NCBI GenBank assembly: GCA_016906335.1
Contig: JADEYG010000003.1
Location: 186,001 to 250,000 of the forward strand
DNA from: Novakomyces olei
Taxonomy: Eukaryota; Ascomycota; Novakomycetes; Novakomycetales; Novakomycetaceae
Direction of reading: 5' to 3'
DNA: 64,000 nt
Every line of letters begins with the position of its first letter. Position 1 is the first letter of the stretch. Positions 1 through 10,000 of this stretch are shown in pieces. The notes beneath the pieces are model-generated. The model saw only the letters and a list, made by a program, of their open reading frames with translations. It ran no database searches and had not been told where the DNA came from. The position numbers and the translations under genes are program-made.

Positions 1-1869
1 CGCCGAAGCTTGCCTCTTTAAATTTGCGCGTTGGGTTTCGTGGTACGCCAAATTTGCCGCTAGTTTTGCGGTTCTTTCAGGGCTGCTAAAGAACCGGGGA
101 CCACTGTACCGGGCGGCACTAGACCTCGAAGGGAGAGTGGCCGATCCAGCCAGAGTCGATGCAGACGGGTGCTGCTGCCGTCCACCCAGCGCCTTTGGCC
201 TCTGTGGAGATCCGTAAATGTAAGCGTTTCCAGCCGTGGAAGACGGCACCGTTGGGGAGGGAGTCGACGTTGGTTGGAACGAGGCAGTTGGAGAAGTCGT
301 TGGTGAAGCAAATTGGGCAGAAGAAGCCAAAAACTCTGAAGAGCTTCCAGAAACGAGTTCTGGTGAGGAGCCTTCCTGCCAGATCTGACATGCAGGAAGA
401 GCGGCAGAGCCAGGTGGACTGAAATGGCTCAAGCTGTAATCATCGGCACTGTGACCAGCGTTATTGTCGTTGTAAGAGAGCAAAGAAGAGGGCTGTGTTG
501 CCGCTCTTACGGGGCCCTGAGGGATATCGAGGTACCGGATCCTTCGCTGCTTCAGTCCTTGCTGCTGATCGCCGAGGAAAAGGTCAGAGTCCGAGTGGAC
601 AGCGGAGTAGAGCGCCCACAGATCCAGTTCGTCCTCCTCCGACTCGTACACGGGCAAGTCAGGGTTTTCCACTGAGGGATAGGATGCCCTTTTTCTCTTT
701 GGACTCGATCGGCCCGATCGGTGCTCGTTTGCCGGTGGACTGGTTGGAGAGGAGAGTTGTTTGTTGTTGTTGTTATTGCTGTTATTGCTGTTATTGCCGT
801 TATTATTGCTGTTGCTGTTGCTGTTATTATTATTATTATTGCTCCGCTGAGACTTTATCATAGACTGCCATTCGTCAAAGCTTCCGGAAAACTCAAACAG
901 CCCGTTATCACCCGGACCAAGGCCCGGACTGTTCCGGGCCTCGTACCCCGGAAAGCTTGAGGCTGCCGCCATTTCAGAGTCGGCAGTAGCGGCCACTGAA
1001 GGAGAAAAAGCGTCAGACTCGGCGGGAGACTCGCTGGTTTCCCCACGGCCAAGAATCTCTGTCGCATCGCTGTCGTCACTGTTGAAATCGAGACGTTCAT
1101 ACACGACGTGAGGCACGTCTGTGCCTTGCATGCTCAGGGCATCAAACGGGACAGTGCCGTTTACTTGTGCCTCTGGAAAAGTGCTCTCTGAGTAATTGCC
1201 CTCTGAGTAATTGCCCTCTGAATAATTGCCTCCAAAGTAATTGCCCTCAGGAGGGACCGTATACGCATCCGCCTCGGGTGAGAGGAGATGCACATGCTGC
1301 AGGTAAAACAAGTCTTGGTCCGGACTGTACGGCGGAATCGCAGTATTGGCAGAGGGCAGACTTATACCCGCAGCAGTCGCTAATTTACGGTCAGTAGAAG
1401 GCTGCCTCCTCAACCTGTCTGGCTTCTTTTGCTGCTGCTTTTGCTGTTTTTTTTGCTGCTGCTGCTGCTGCTGCCGTCGAGAGTTGCCGGGTTTTCTACT
1501 CTGCTCAGGTTTCCCTGACTGACCAGGCGAAGCAGTGCCTTTGCCATGGACCAGTTTTTTTTGCTGCTGCTGCTGCTGCCGACGGCGGTAGCTCGAAGGC
1601 CGAGCTGCCTGCTCTGGCGCACTGCCAAAATCGGCTCTTGTACTGCCAAAATCGGCTCTTGCACTGCCAAAATCGGCTCTTGTACTACTGCCTTGCTCTT
1701 CGGCTCCCTGTGACAATCCCGACCGGTCTTGCACAGCGGTATCAGGAAACGCAGCCAGCTCAAGGCTCGGCGGCGATACTTGTGAGAGAAGGTAGTCGAA
1801 ATCAGTGCCGCTGCCAGACAACAAGTCTGTAGAGTCCCACTCGAGATTGGCCATATCGTCGTCCATCAT
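1..1869 (-). CDS. Q/N-rich low-complexity protein, putative transcriptional regulator (3' end outside window)
   Basis: An uninterrupted reading frame of 623 codons runs from an ATG (ATGATGGACGAC) at 1869 leftward past the window edge, so the C-terminus is missing. The N-terminus is acidic with hydrophobic residues (WDSTDLL, DFDYLL), the style of an activation domain. It is followed by three copies of RADFGS(A/T) near residue 75, two glutamine runs, four copies of a GNYSEG-like unit near residue 210, and an Asn/Ser run near residue 350. A basic PKRKR motif near residue 395 looks like a nuclear localisation signal. The last visible part is rich in Ser, Pro and Thr. No DNA-binding domain is visible; one could lie beyond the edge. 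Being a regulator is inference from composition. I see no intron. Confidence 0.6.
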   Translation of the reverse strand, partial: MMDDDMANLEWDSTDLLSGSGTDFDYLLSQVSPPSLELAAFPDTAVQDRSGLSQGAEEQGSSTRADFGSARADFGSTRADFGSAPEQAARPSSYRRRQQQQQQKKLVHGKGTASPGQSGKPEQSRKPGNSRRQQQQQQQKKQQKQQQKKPDRLRRQPSTDRKLATAAGISLPSANTAIPPYSPDQDLFYLQHVHLLSPEADAYTVPPEGNYFGGNYSEGNYSEGNYSESTFPEAQVNGTVPFDALSMQGTDVPHVVYERLDFNSDDSDATEILGRGETSESPAESDAFSPSVAATADSEMAAASSFPGYEARNSPGLGPGDNGLFEFSGSFDEWQSMIKSQRSNNNNNNSNSNSNNNGNNSNNSNNNNNKQLSSPTSPPANEHRSGRSSPKRKRASYPSVENPDLPVYESEEDELDLWALYSAVHSDSDLFLGDQQQGLKQRRIRYLDIPQGPVRAATQPSSLLSYNDNNAGHSADDYSLSHFSPPGSAALPACQIWQEGSSPELVSGSSSEFLASSAQFASPTTSPTASFQPTSTPSPTVPSSTAGNAYIYGSPQRPKALGGRQQHPSASTLAGSATLPSRSSAARYSGPRFFSSPERTAKLAANLAYHETQRANLKRQASA

Positions 1870-1891
1870 TGTACACAAAGGAATACTGTGC

Positions 1892-1966
1892 CTGTTGAAC
1901 GTGTTAATTACGCTGTTGAACGTGTTAATTACGCCTGTTGAACGTGTAAATTACGCCTGTTGAAAA
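1892..1966. repeat. 21-bp tandem repeat, about 3.5 copies
   Basis: The unit is approximately TGTTGAACGTGTTAATTACGC, with small variations, immediately upstream of the leftmost gene, in its 5' leader or promoter. Confidence 0.85.
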
Positions 1967-2091
1967 CGAATTAAAAATGCACCAGAGAGTGCGCGCCAAT
2001 CCGCGTATATGCACAACCACCCAGATCAAGGCCGGAGCAAAAACGGCCAGGTCCGACGCGACGGGGGTCGACTGCTCTGCCGTATATAGAC

Positions 2092-2130
2092 GTGAACAAC
2101 ACTGTGAACAACACTGTGAACAACACTGTT
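2092..2130. repeat. 12-bp tandem repeat (GTGAACAACACT)
   Basis: Three consecutive copies are followed by degenerate ones to about 2180. A reverse-complement relative lies at 54187-54218, and a related unit is coding in SNF1 near 36020-36075. Confidence 0.85.
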
Positions 2131-3309
2131 AAATAGTAAACAACCTTGAGCAACTGTAACAACACTGTAAATAACAAGGCAATGTAGACAAACTGTGCAC
2201 TAAAGTGAATCAAAGGCAAAGGCAGTCAGTCTCTTATCAATGGTGCCTGATAAACAATCTCGCTGTCACAGGCAAAGCATGAAGGCTGTGCGCGCAAAAG
2301 AGGAACGAACGGACGGAGCTCTGCTCCAGACGGAGAGGCAAAGCGGAAGGAAGAGAAGTAAAAAAGGGAGAGAAACGAGTGAGAGTGCGCTCCAAAGAGC
2401 CTTTGCCTTGCGCAAGAGTGCGAGTGTTGGATGAGAGCGTTTGCGCTGCACAAGCTATTAGCGAAAATTAGGCGGAGGAACCGACATCGGCGCGACCAGT
2501 CATATATACAAACAGTAACCGTCAGTGCAGAAAGCAGCTTGAGAGTGGGATAACTGCCGACCGCCGAGTAGGGCACCGAAGGCTTGCACTGATCGCAGAA
2601 ATGCGTTCGCGTTTAGGGTTTTCAGTGGGTCGCGGGCAGTTGGCGGTTAGCATTACTTGCCGACTCCCTCTGCGCAACAGATTCCGCAAAGGGTGGCTGG
2701 CAGTCACGTGATCGTAGATCAAGAACGATTATGGGGTCGGTATCGCAGTTGTAAGTAATGCCGTATATTACATACACAGTAGTTTTCTGTTACGTACTAG
2801 TGGGCCCCTTCTACCATCGATTATAGTGTGTATAATCTTGCAGTACGCACGTGCCAATTCTCTCCGCTCTGTAGCAACATTACTTGTAGATTATATTTAG
2901 GATTAATGTCTGACGATAACCAGCCGATTGTACCGGAAACGAGCCATAAAGGAGTAAAGGGTTACAAAGAATGGAACTTGAACAAAGATTGGAACTTGAA
3001 CAAAGAATGAAAGATATGGATAAAATAGAGAAAATTAAAAGCAGAAAACGATAGAAGCAGAATGAGGAGAGAAGGAATAGTGACTGAAACAAAGAATGGA
3101 AAAAGATAAAAGCAGAATGGAAGGATGCAAGAACAAATGAATGAATACGTAAAGCTTAAAAGCAAAGCCTTTGACAATAACAATAGCATTGACCACGAAA
3201 TAATCTATATATGTAATAAAGTACTTGAATCAGAATCGGATGACAATTGGCAATTTTTACAATACCAACAATGCAAGCGCAGTAAGCCATAGTCCAATGA
3301 CCAACCAAA

Positions 3310-3368
3310 CTGCCGTCAAACTGCCGTCAAACTGCCGTCAAACTGCCGTCAAACTGCCGTCAAACTGC
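3310..3368. repeat. 11-bp tandem repeat (CTGCCGTCAAA), five copies
   Basis: There are five perfect copies plus a partial one in the spacer about 175 bp downstream of the OSH3-like stop codon. An 11-bp period would shift frame each copy, consistent with non-coding DNA. Confidence 0.9.
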
Positions 3369-3541
3369 CACTGTCCAAGTTTGAAGCACCAATACTATTT
3401 TCACTGTCTAAATTAAAGCACCAATAATCATTTTCAAAAAGCAGGCAATTGCCTGCTGCGCATGTGTAAATATATACTCCAACCCTATCGCCACAGAGGT
3501 AAAGTGTCCATCGTCTGCCAGTGTTCCCGCTAGTATAAACT

Positions 3542-6364
3542 CTAACCTCTCTGTTCAGGCGCTGAGCTGCCACTCCAGAGCTCGCACTCTGTATCAAACC
3601 GGCCCGCCTGCCTCTGTGACCAGTAACTCTCCGGGCCAGTTACGAAATTGTACCGGTCAGGAGCGTGCTCAGTGAACCATTTAGGCCTAAACTCTGTGCC
3701 TCCGGCTTGCCGACGGGACCGTTGAGCGGCCTCGAGTTGGAGTTTCAGCTCGTTTGCCTCCTCCACTTGGCCCTGCTCATACAGCCTTTGGTCTGGCCGG
3801 TAGCGTGTATCCGTTGCCGGCAATTTGCTTCCGGCTTCGAGGTCTGTAATCTCGTTCAGCTGAGAGCAAAATGTACTAAACCCAAACTGCTTTTCCGCTC
3901 CAGCGGGGACAGGATTCGCTTTCCACAGTAGAGAACTGCCACCGCTGTCGACGGCACTAGCGGCCTTGCTGCCTTCATTATTGTCCTCCACCATCTCCAG
4001 CTGTATAGTCCAGTTGCCCTTTGCCCGGCCTCTAACCTGATCGTCTACGTAAGCGGTGGCCGCTACCTCCTCGCATCGGCCCGACTGGAACATTCCTCGG
4101 CTTTGGAACTCACAGGTCGCTCTGACTGCCGATCGCGTATCGCATTCAATGGCAATCTTACCCGTTGGCTCAAGGTACTTTTCTCCAAACGTCACATTTT
4201 TCAATAATAAATTGGGCATTTCAAAACTGAACCTCTCTCCGTCTTTAAAGGTAATGCTGAAACGGCCTTCGGACCGAAGAGTTGCCGTTTTACCCCAAAA
4301 CTGCTGCGATGGAACGAGCGTTTGATCGACTACCCAAAGAGCCGATTCTGCTCTTGCAGCAACAACCAGCGGACGATGCGATACCTTTTCCGCTACAAAT
4401 CGGAACCCTTTGTCCTCACGAACAAGCTCATACGTTTCGCCAAGCAGAGGAATAAAGGGCTTTCTCAGGCAGCGCTCTTTCACCCGAGCATAGGCCACTG
4501 TGCTAATTGCAAAAGCCGCAATATATAGTGAACGAAGCCCCGTTTCTACGGGCGCAAAACTCGCCCGGTCCAGCAGCTCACTGTACTCGAAATTCTCCGC
4601 TACTTTTTGCAACAGCCCAATCGGCTCGTTTGAGGAAACGTGTAGGGTTAGGGTTGACAGGTCTTTGCCTATATTGTTGCGGAGGATAGAGGCAAAATTA
4701 GGCGGGCTCACGCCGGCCGCCGGGACCGTGTCCCGTCTTTGTACGGCAGCTTTAACCGGCAGCGGGTACAGGTCCTTGGCAAACGAAACAGGGGTTTGGT
4801 CTTGGAGCGAGCTTTCTTGCGATAAAGTCGAGTCTGAGCTGTTGCCGTCATCGTCCTGGATAATTACTTCCTGAAAGCCTGCGTCCCCATCACTCTGAGC
4901 CCACAGGATTGGTGGGCTGTTTATCATATTGTTGTTATTACTGCTTTTCGTGTCCGTAGCGTAATCATCAGCGTTCATCAGCGCATCGTGCCAAACAATA
5001 TCCTCTCCGCCAAGCAGTGTACTGGCAAAACTGGGGGCCTTGTGTAAGGGTTTATGCGTAAACCCTCGTAATGCGAGCCGAAATTTTGTCACTAGCTCCT
5101 GAATTGCAGAGGCACAGTCAGCAGCCACTGGCTGCCCACCCAGCCGGTCAAGATCCTGCACCAAACTCTCCAAATTATGGACAGCTTGCACAGCTTGCCC
5201 ACTTGTATCTGCCTGTTCTGTGCTTGCTATGGACGGGCTCAGTTCCGTATCACACGACATTTTCTGGCCAAGATCTTCCACCTGCTGGCACCAAAACTGC
5301 CAGTCCTCGTCGCTCAGGGCACGTAAATTCCAAATATCTGCTCCAGAATCGATATTGATCTCCTTTGAATGCCGATTCACACTGACAGCGGCCAGGTAGA
5401 GGGGAATTGATCCACGCAACGGATCTGTATCCTGGCCAAGCGCATAATTGAGCGATCTATCGAGTTGGTTTATCCAAAAGTACCGCTTTGCCCAGCCCTG
5501 CATCCTTTTCCGCCTGCGTTTCAGCAAGTAGCCACTGGCTCTTTGATGGCCCTTTGGCACTGTATCCACGAGTGGCCGACGTGAAACGGGGACACTTTGC
5601 CGGGGCACTACTTCCAGCACAAAGGTAACCGTCTTTGAAGTGTTTAGGGAGAAACTGTTGTCGAGAACAAAGGCGTAGATGCCGGCATTTTGCACATGGT
5701 ACGAGCCTGTACATATTTTGTCGGGAGGACAGCGTTCGCCTTCCACAACCTTGACCAGCCCGGCCGCCCGTAACCGGTCTTCCGGGTCGCGCAGAGGCGC
5801 CGCCGCTGAGGCTGACTGCTGCGCCAAAGAAGCAGAGGCACTTGAACTCGAATTCGGCTTGGAGATCAGCCTTGAGCCGGGTTTGGCTGTAGACGAGCGT
5901 CTCCTTGGCACTGCCATTGGCAGTGCAATTGACACTGCCATTGGCAGATTATTACTCGAAGCATTAGTGGGAGAAGCAGCGGCAGAGTAAAAGCCGTCTT
6001 GGCTCTCTGAGGCCGCACTGATCGACGGTGCCGCCTTTTCACTGCTCGATGCTGCTGACGGAACAGACTCGTCTTGTGCCGAATTGTCTTTGCGCCATAT
6101 CGAGAATTTTATAGATTTTTTCACCGGCCGTATCTGCCACTGCATACAATCATTGCCGTTCGCGTTCACCCAGCGTAGAAACACGTCACGCGACTGCACT
6201 AGAAAGCGCACTCGTCAGTCTTGGCTTTTCTTGGGTAATTATATTTTTTTAAATGTAATTCTTTCATAAATTCGTTTGTTCCAGACGGGAAAATTGTAGG
6301 GGAAAAGGCCCTGTCTTGTTTTGCTCGTGTTTGCGTGTGTGCACTTACCTTGAACCGTTTCCAT
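3542..6364 (-). CDS. OSH3: OSH3-like oxysterol-binding protein (GOLD, PH and ORD domains)
   Basis: Two exons: 6349-6364 and 3542-6198, giving 890 residues. Exon 1 codes only METVQ plus one base. The donor is CAAG|GTAAGT, the acceptor CTAG lies 18 nt after a CTGAC branch site, and the joined start METVQVQSRDVFLRW matches the Osh3 family start. Without this splice the frame could only begin at a GTG behind an in-frame stop. Order of parts: an N-terminal GOLD-type segment split by a Ser/Ala-rich linker, a PH domain at about residues 225-330, an acidic linker, and the lipid-exchange ORD from about 515 to the end. The ORD signature reads EKVSHRPL near residue 610, with HR in place of the usual HH. 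The family transfers sterol or PI4P at ER-plasma membrane contacts. Family assignment is firm; the exact lipid is not. Confidence 0.9.
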
Positions 6365-6548
6365 AGCATTCAGCGACACCCGTTTCGCCACCAACGCCCT
6401 TCCGAGTTTGCTGGACTCGCGTCGCGTTACACTGTAATTATTACTTTATTATATAATTATAAATATAAATAATAATAATAGTCGTTATCCCACGGGACTT
6501 TACAAGTAAATATATTTGATATTCAGGGACCGACCGATCATAACAAGT

Positions 6549-6550
6549 AC

Positions 6551-6584
<34 letters not shown>
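6549..6584. repeat. (ATT)n trinucleotide microsatellite
   Basis: About a dozen uninterrupted ATT units. A shorter run of the same unit lies near 6853-6872. Confidence 0.9.
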
Positions 6585-6877
6585 TATAAAACTATAAAAA
6601 ATAATAAAGGTTTAATATAAATAACAGAATCAAAAAAATGTGAAAGAAAAATTGAAAACGAAAAAGGCGCAGAGGCATATAATATTATCAAAATTAATGT
6701 ACGCCAATTACATGTGAATTTACGGTGTAACAATATAGCTGTCATACTGTCGAATCGGTCCTCGTTGTAGGAGGCTATTTATTGTGCTCTGTGTCAAACT
6801 CTTCCTTCAATAAAACCATTTAATTATGAAAGTAAATTTAATATTATATAACCTTATTATTATTATTATTATTTATA

Positions 6878-6878
6878 T

Positions 6879-6977
<99 letters not shown>

Positions 6978-6978
6978 C
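6878..6978. repeat. (TTTA)n tetranucleotide microsatellite
   Basis: About 100 bp of nearly perfect TTTA units end only about 25 bp downstream of the VPS15 stop codon in transcript terms. The tract is probably in the VPS15 3' UTR or just beyond it. Confidence 0.92.
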
Positions 6979-7001
6979 TTACTTATATAAATACATTAAA
7001 A

Positions 7002-10000
7002 CTACGTGAAAACCTTGATAACGCCACTCCTATCGCCCGATATAATCATTGCATACGGGCGCTCTATGAAGGCAATGTCTTGAACAACGTCCATATGAGC
7101 GTCATACAAATGCTGCTGCTGCCTTGAAATCAGTGTTGTTCGTGAAGGTCGTTGCTGCTTGCGCGCTGCGCCATTAGTAGACGCGTTACGCGAAGACGAA
7201 GCCGTCATGGTTTTACGCGTAGCCCCGAGCTGCGCGAGTTGGCTCTCCGACGCGTAACATGCAATCTGTATAGACGGCGAATTGAGCATTAGCAAAAACA
7301 CTGATCCATCTTCCTCCACCGCATTTGCCGCTGACACCACTGTACTCTGTTCCACGGCACTTACGTCCCAGAACCTTATCTGAAAATCGCTTCCAGCTGT
7401 AATCAAGAAGCCTCTCATAGCCCGTGACTCGTCTTCCCTGACAACGACATCTACTACTGGTAAAATTGCATGAACTGTATTAGCAGTGCTTAGACTGGGT
7501 CCTCCTGGCCTTTCACTGCCTTCCCGAGGCGGCTGCTGCCTTTCAAAGGGGAAACAAAAGGGGAAAAGTGCGTTTCTTTCCTCCTCCACATCAATCGCAA
7601 CAGGCTCATAATCGTGAGCCTTAAACTTTGTCAGAACCCCGGCATGGTACACTTCCCGGCAATGTAGCTTTTCCACGTCCCATACGCTTACTTGCCCGCA
7701 GTCCTTGCGGCTTGATCCCACACAGATCCATTTACCCCGGCCTCTGGAAGGGTGCAAACAGAGCGATTGAATAGGGTTCAGGCCGGGAATTCCCCAGGCT
7801 TTTAGCCGGATAAAGAACCGTAGATCCCACAGGTCAAGTACGCCACTAAATGTACCAGACACGAGCCAATTGCCCTTGCTATCAACGACAAATCGGCTCA
7901 GCATTCCATGGGCAAAGGGAACAACCAAACAAAAGCTGGGCTCCTCCTGCTCTTCATCCTTTTCGTAATGCTCTTGTGTCTCTGTTCCAACGGCTCCAAA
8001 CCTGTTCAAGTCAAACCCTAATATTCTGGACTGGCTGGTTGCTACCAGCACGTACTTTTTCCCATCCAGTTTGACCTGCTCCAGTTGTACTGCATACTCT
8101 CCCGGTCTGCTCAACTGTCGGGTCGCCAGCAGTTTGTGTCCAACGTATTTGACTTGGCCTCCGGCTTCCTTGGAGAGCAAAAGGCGTACAAGGTCGATTG
8201 ATCCATCAAGACCTGCAGCAACGATTGCATTTCTATTACGAATAAAACAAAGAGCAGTTACGGCTGGCTCATTGTGGAGACGGTACGTCATTCTAGACCG
8301 GAAGGCAACGCTCTCTACCAGCTGCCGCGTATCCCAAAACTTTACCGTTCCGTCTTGCGAAGCAGTAGCAAAAAGCGAGTGGTCTGCATTGACCACGATT
8401 TTGTTTATAGGGCCCTTGTGCTCAGTGAAATTGGCCACCAGAGTCCCGCTCGGCCGCCAAGGTTTGCCCTTGTTGTTCAGCAAAGGGCTGAACCGTTGAG
8501 GGCTCGGTTTGGCCATGACAGGCTCGCCCAGGTCAATAGTGATGCCATGAAAATTCTCCTCAAAGACTTTGCTCAGATGCTTGATCACGTTGGGGTTTCC
8601 GCCCTCGTAGGAGCACGAAGCCCGGCCGTTGCTCAGGGAACAGCCGGCCAGATGAATAGGACTGGTGGCAGACGGAGAAGCCAAGTTTTGCAGCTTTGTC
8701 GCCTTTCTATCCACAAACCCAAAGGCAATCGCGTCGTTTGTCACTGTTTCCGGCAGAGTTTTCTTGGCTCGGCCGAGAGCGGTTGACTGTAGATGCTGTC
8801 TTTGTGTAGAGTCTTTTGCAACAATACGGACGGGTCCGTTACGATTGGCAATGCCGTCCTTAGAGTTGGGCGGATACGAGCGTGGACTTGTTGCGTCCAG
8901 CGGCGGTGGCTCTTGCCCTCCGACCGCTACAGTGTCCGCCTCTGTCTGCAGGCTCACAGCGCCTAGAGCAGCCTCCCGACCCTCACTAACCCTAACTTTC
9001 CCCGTTTTCGGCCATTCCTCTAGTGAGCCATCTCTTAACCCTAACCCTAACCTTAACCCTAACCCACTTGGCACAGAAGCGTCTCTTTCCGTCTCCTCGA
9101 TAAATACAATGTGCGGCATGACCTGCATAGATTTTAGAGCGACAACCTGCGACAGGGCGGCAGTGGCACCGGGTTCCCTGCCGACCTTTCGAGCGGCCAA
9201 TGTCTGGCCCAGTTTGTATATAAAAGGCCTCATCAGCTCAATGCAGAGCTCTGTCTCTGGCTTCATGCCCATTGCACGAAGACGGGCAATGTACTGCCCG
9301 TCTTCCAGAGATCTGGCAGCGGCAGTTTGAAACTTTGTATTGGCTGTCTGCTGCGTTGCTTGACGGGCAGCATTGGCCAGAGCAGACCGTAACCGGACTG
9401 GATCCATTGCCGCTGCATCAGCCGCTGCTTGAGCAGCTGCTGATGCCTTCCAAAACTCGCTCCTGCCTTCAACCCGGCTGGCCCAATGGACGCAGGTATC
9501 AAACATGGCACGCGGAATTGGCGGCACCAAATTCTGAAGCACTTGTTCTTCACTAATTGTGGGTAATGGACACTCCAAGAAGGGCGCAAGCATAGGTCGC
9601 AGGATACATGTAGCATCAACGGTAGAGCAGGTACGGGAAACTGCTCCGACTAGGTGTACAACGGCTCTGCGCACTCTGCCATTTGGATGAACAAGGAACC
9701 GGGTGACATAGTACATTGTCGTCCAGAGGCAAGTAGGGTGGATAATGAGCAGCTCCACAATGGGCACTAGCGACTCGATCATTCTAGCGGCCACAAACTC
9801 TTCTGGATCCGACAAGGATTGTGTAATCAGAGGCAGCACAAACGTATCAAAGGACGAATCATTTGTGAAAATGGCAACAGTAACCAGAGCATTGAACAGG
9901 TCCCTCCTCAGCAACCAATCAGGGTCATTTAAATAGGTGATTAGATGGCTTAGAATAGTCTCCTTTACCGTGGCACTCTGTAAAAAGACACAGAGGGGCT

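Larger units (their letters stand above)
1870..3541. other. Intergenic region, promoter side of the Q/N-rich gene, with several short tandem repeats
   Basis: About 1.7 kb lies between the start of the leftmost gene and the 3' end of the OSH3-like gene. The open frames here begin at GTG or TTG, have no family resemblance and look accidental. The region holds a 21-bp repeat (1892-1966), a 12-bp repeat (2092-2130), a duplicated 17-bp unit near 2971-3007, an A-rich stretch near 3000-3190 and an 11-bp repeat (3310-3368). It probably contains the promoter of the leftmost gene and the terminator of OSH3. Confidence 0.6.
6365..7001. other. Spacer between OSH3 promoter and VPS15 3' end, microsatellite-rich
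   Basis: About 640 AT-rich bases hold an ATT trinucleotide run and a long TTTA tetranucleotide run and no credible gene. The spacer should include the OSH3 promoter and the VPS15 polyadenylation region. Confidence 0.6.

Noticed and set aside
2226-2722. Minus-strand frames of 60-116 codons
   Set aside because: No ATG start in good context, no family match, overlapping each other in different frames.
3310-3368. Regular short repeats that might suggest a CRISPR array
   Set aside because: Repeats are directly tandem without unique spacers and the genome is eukaryotic.
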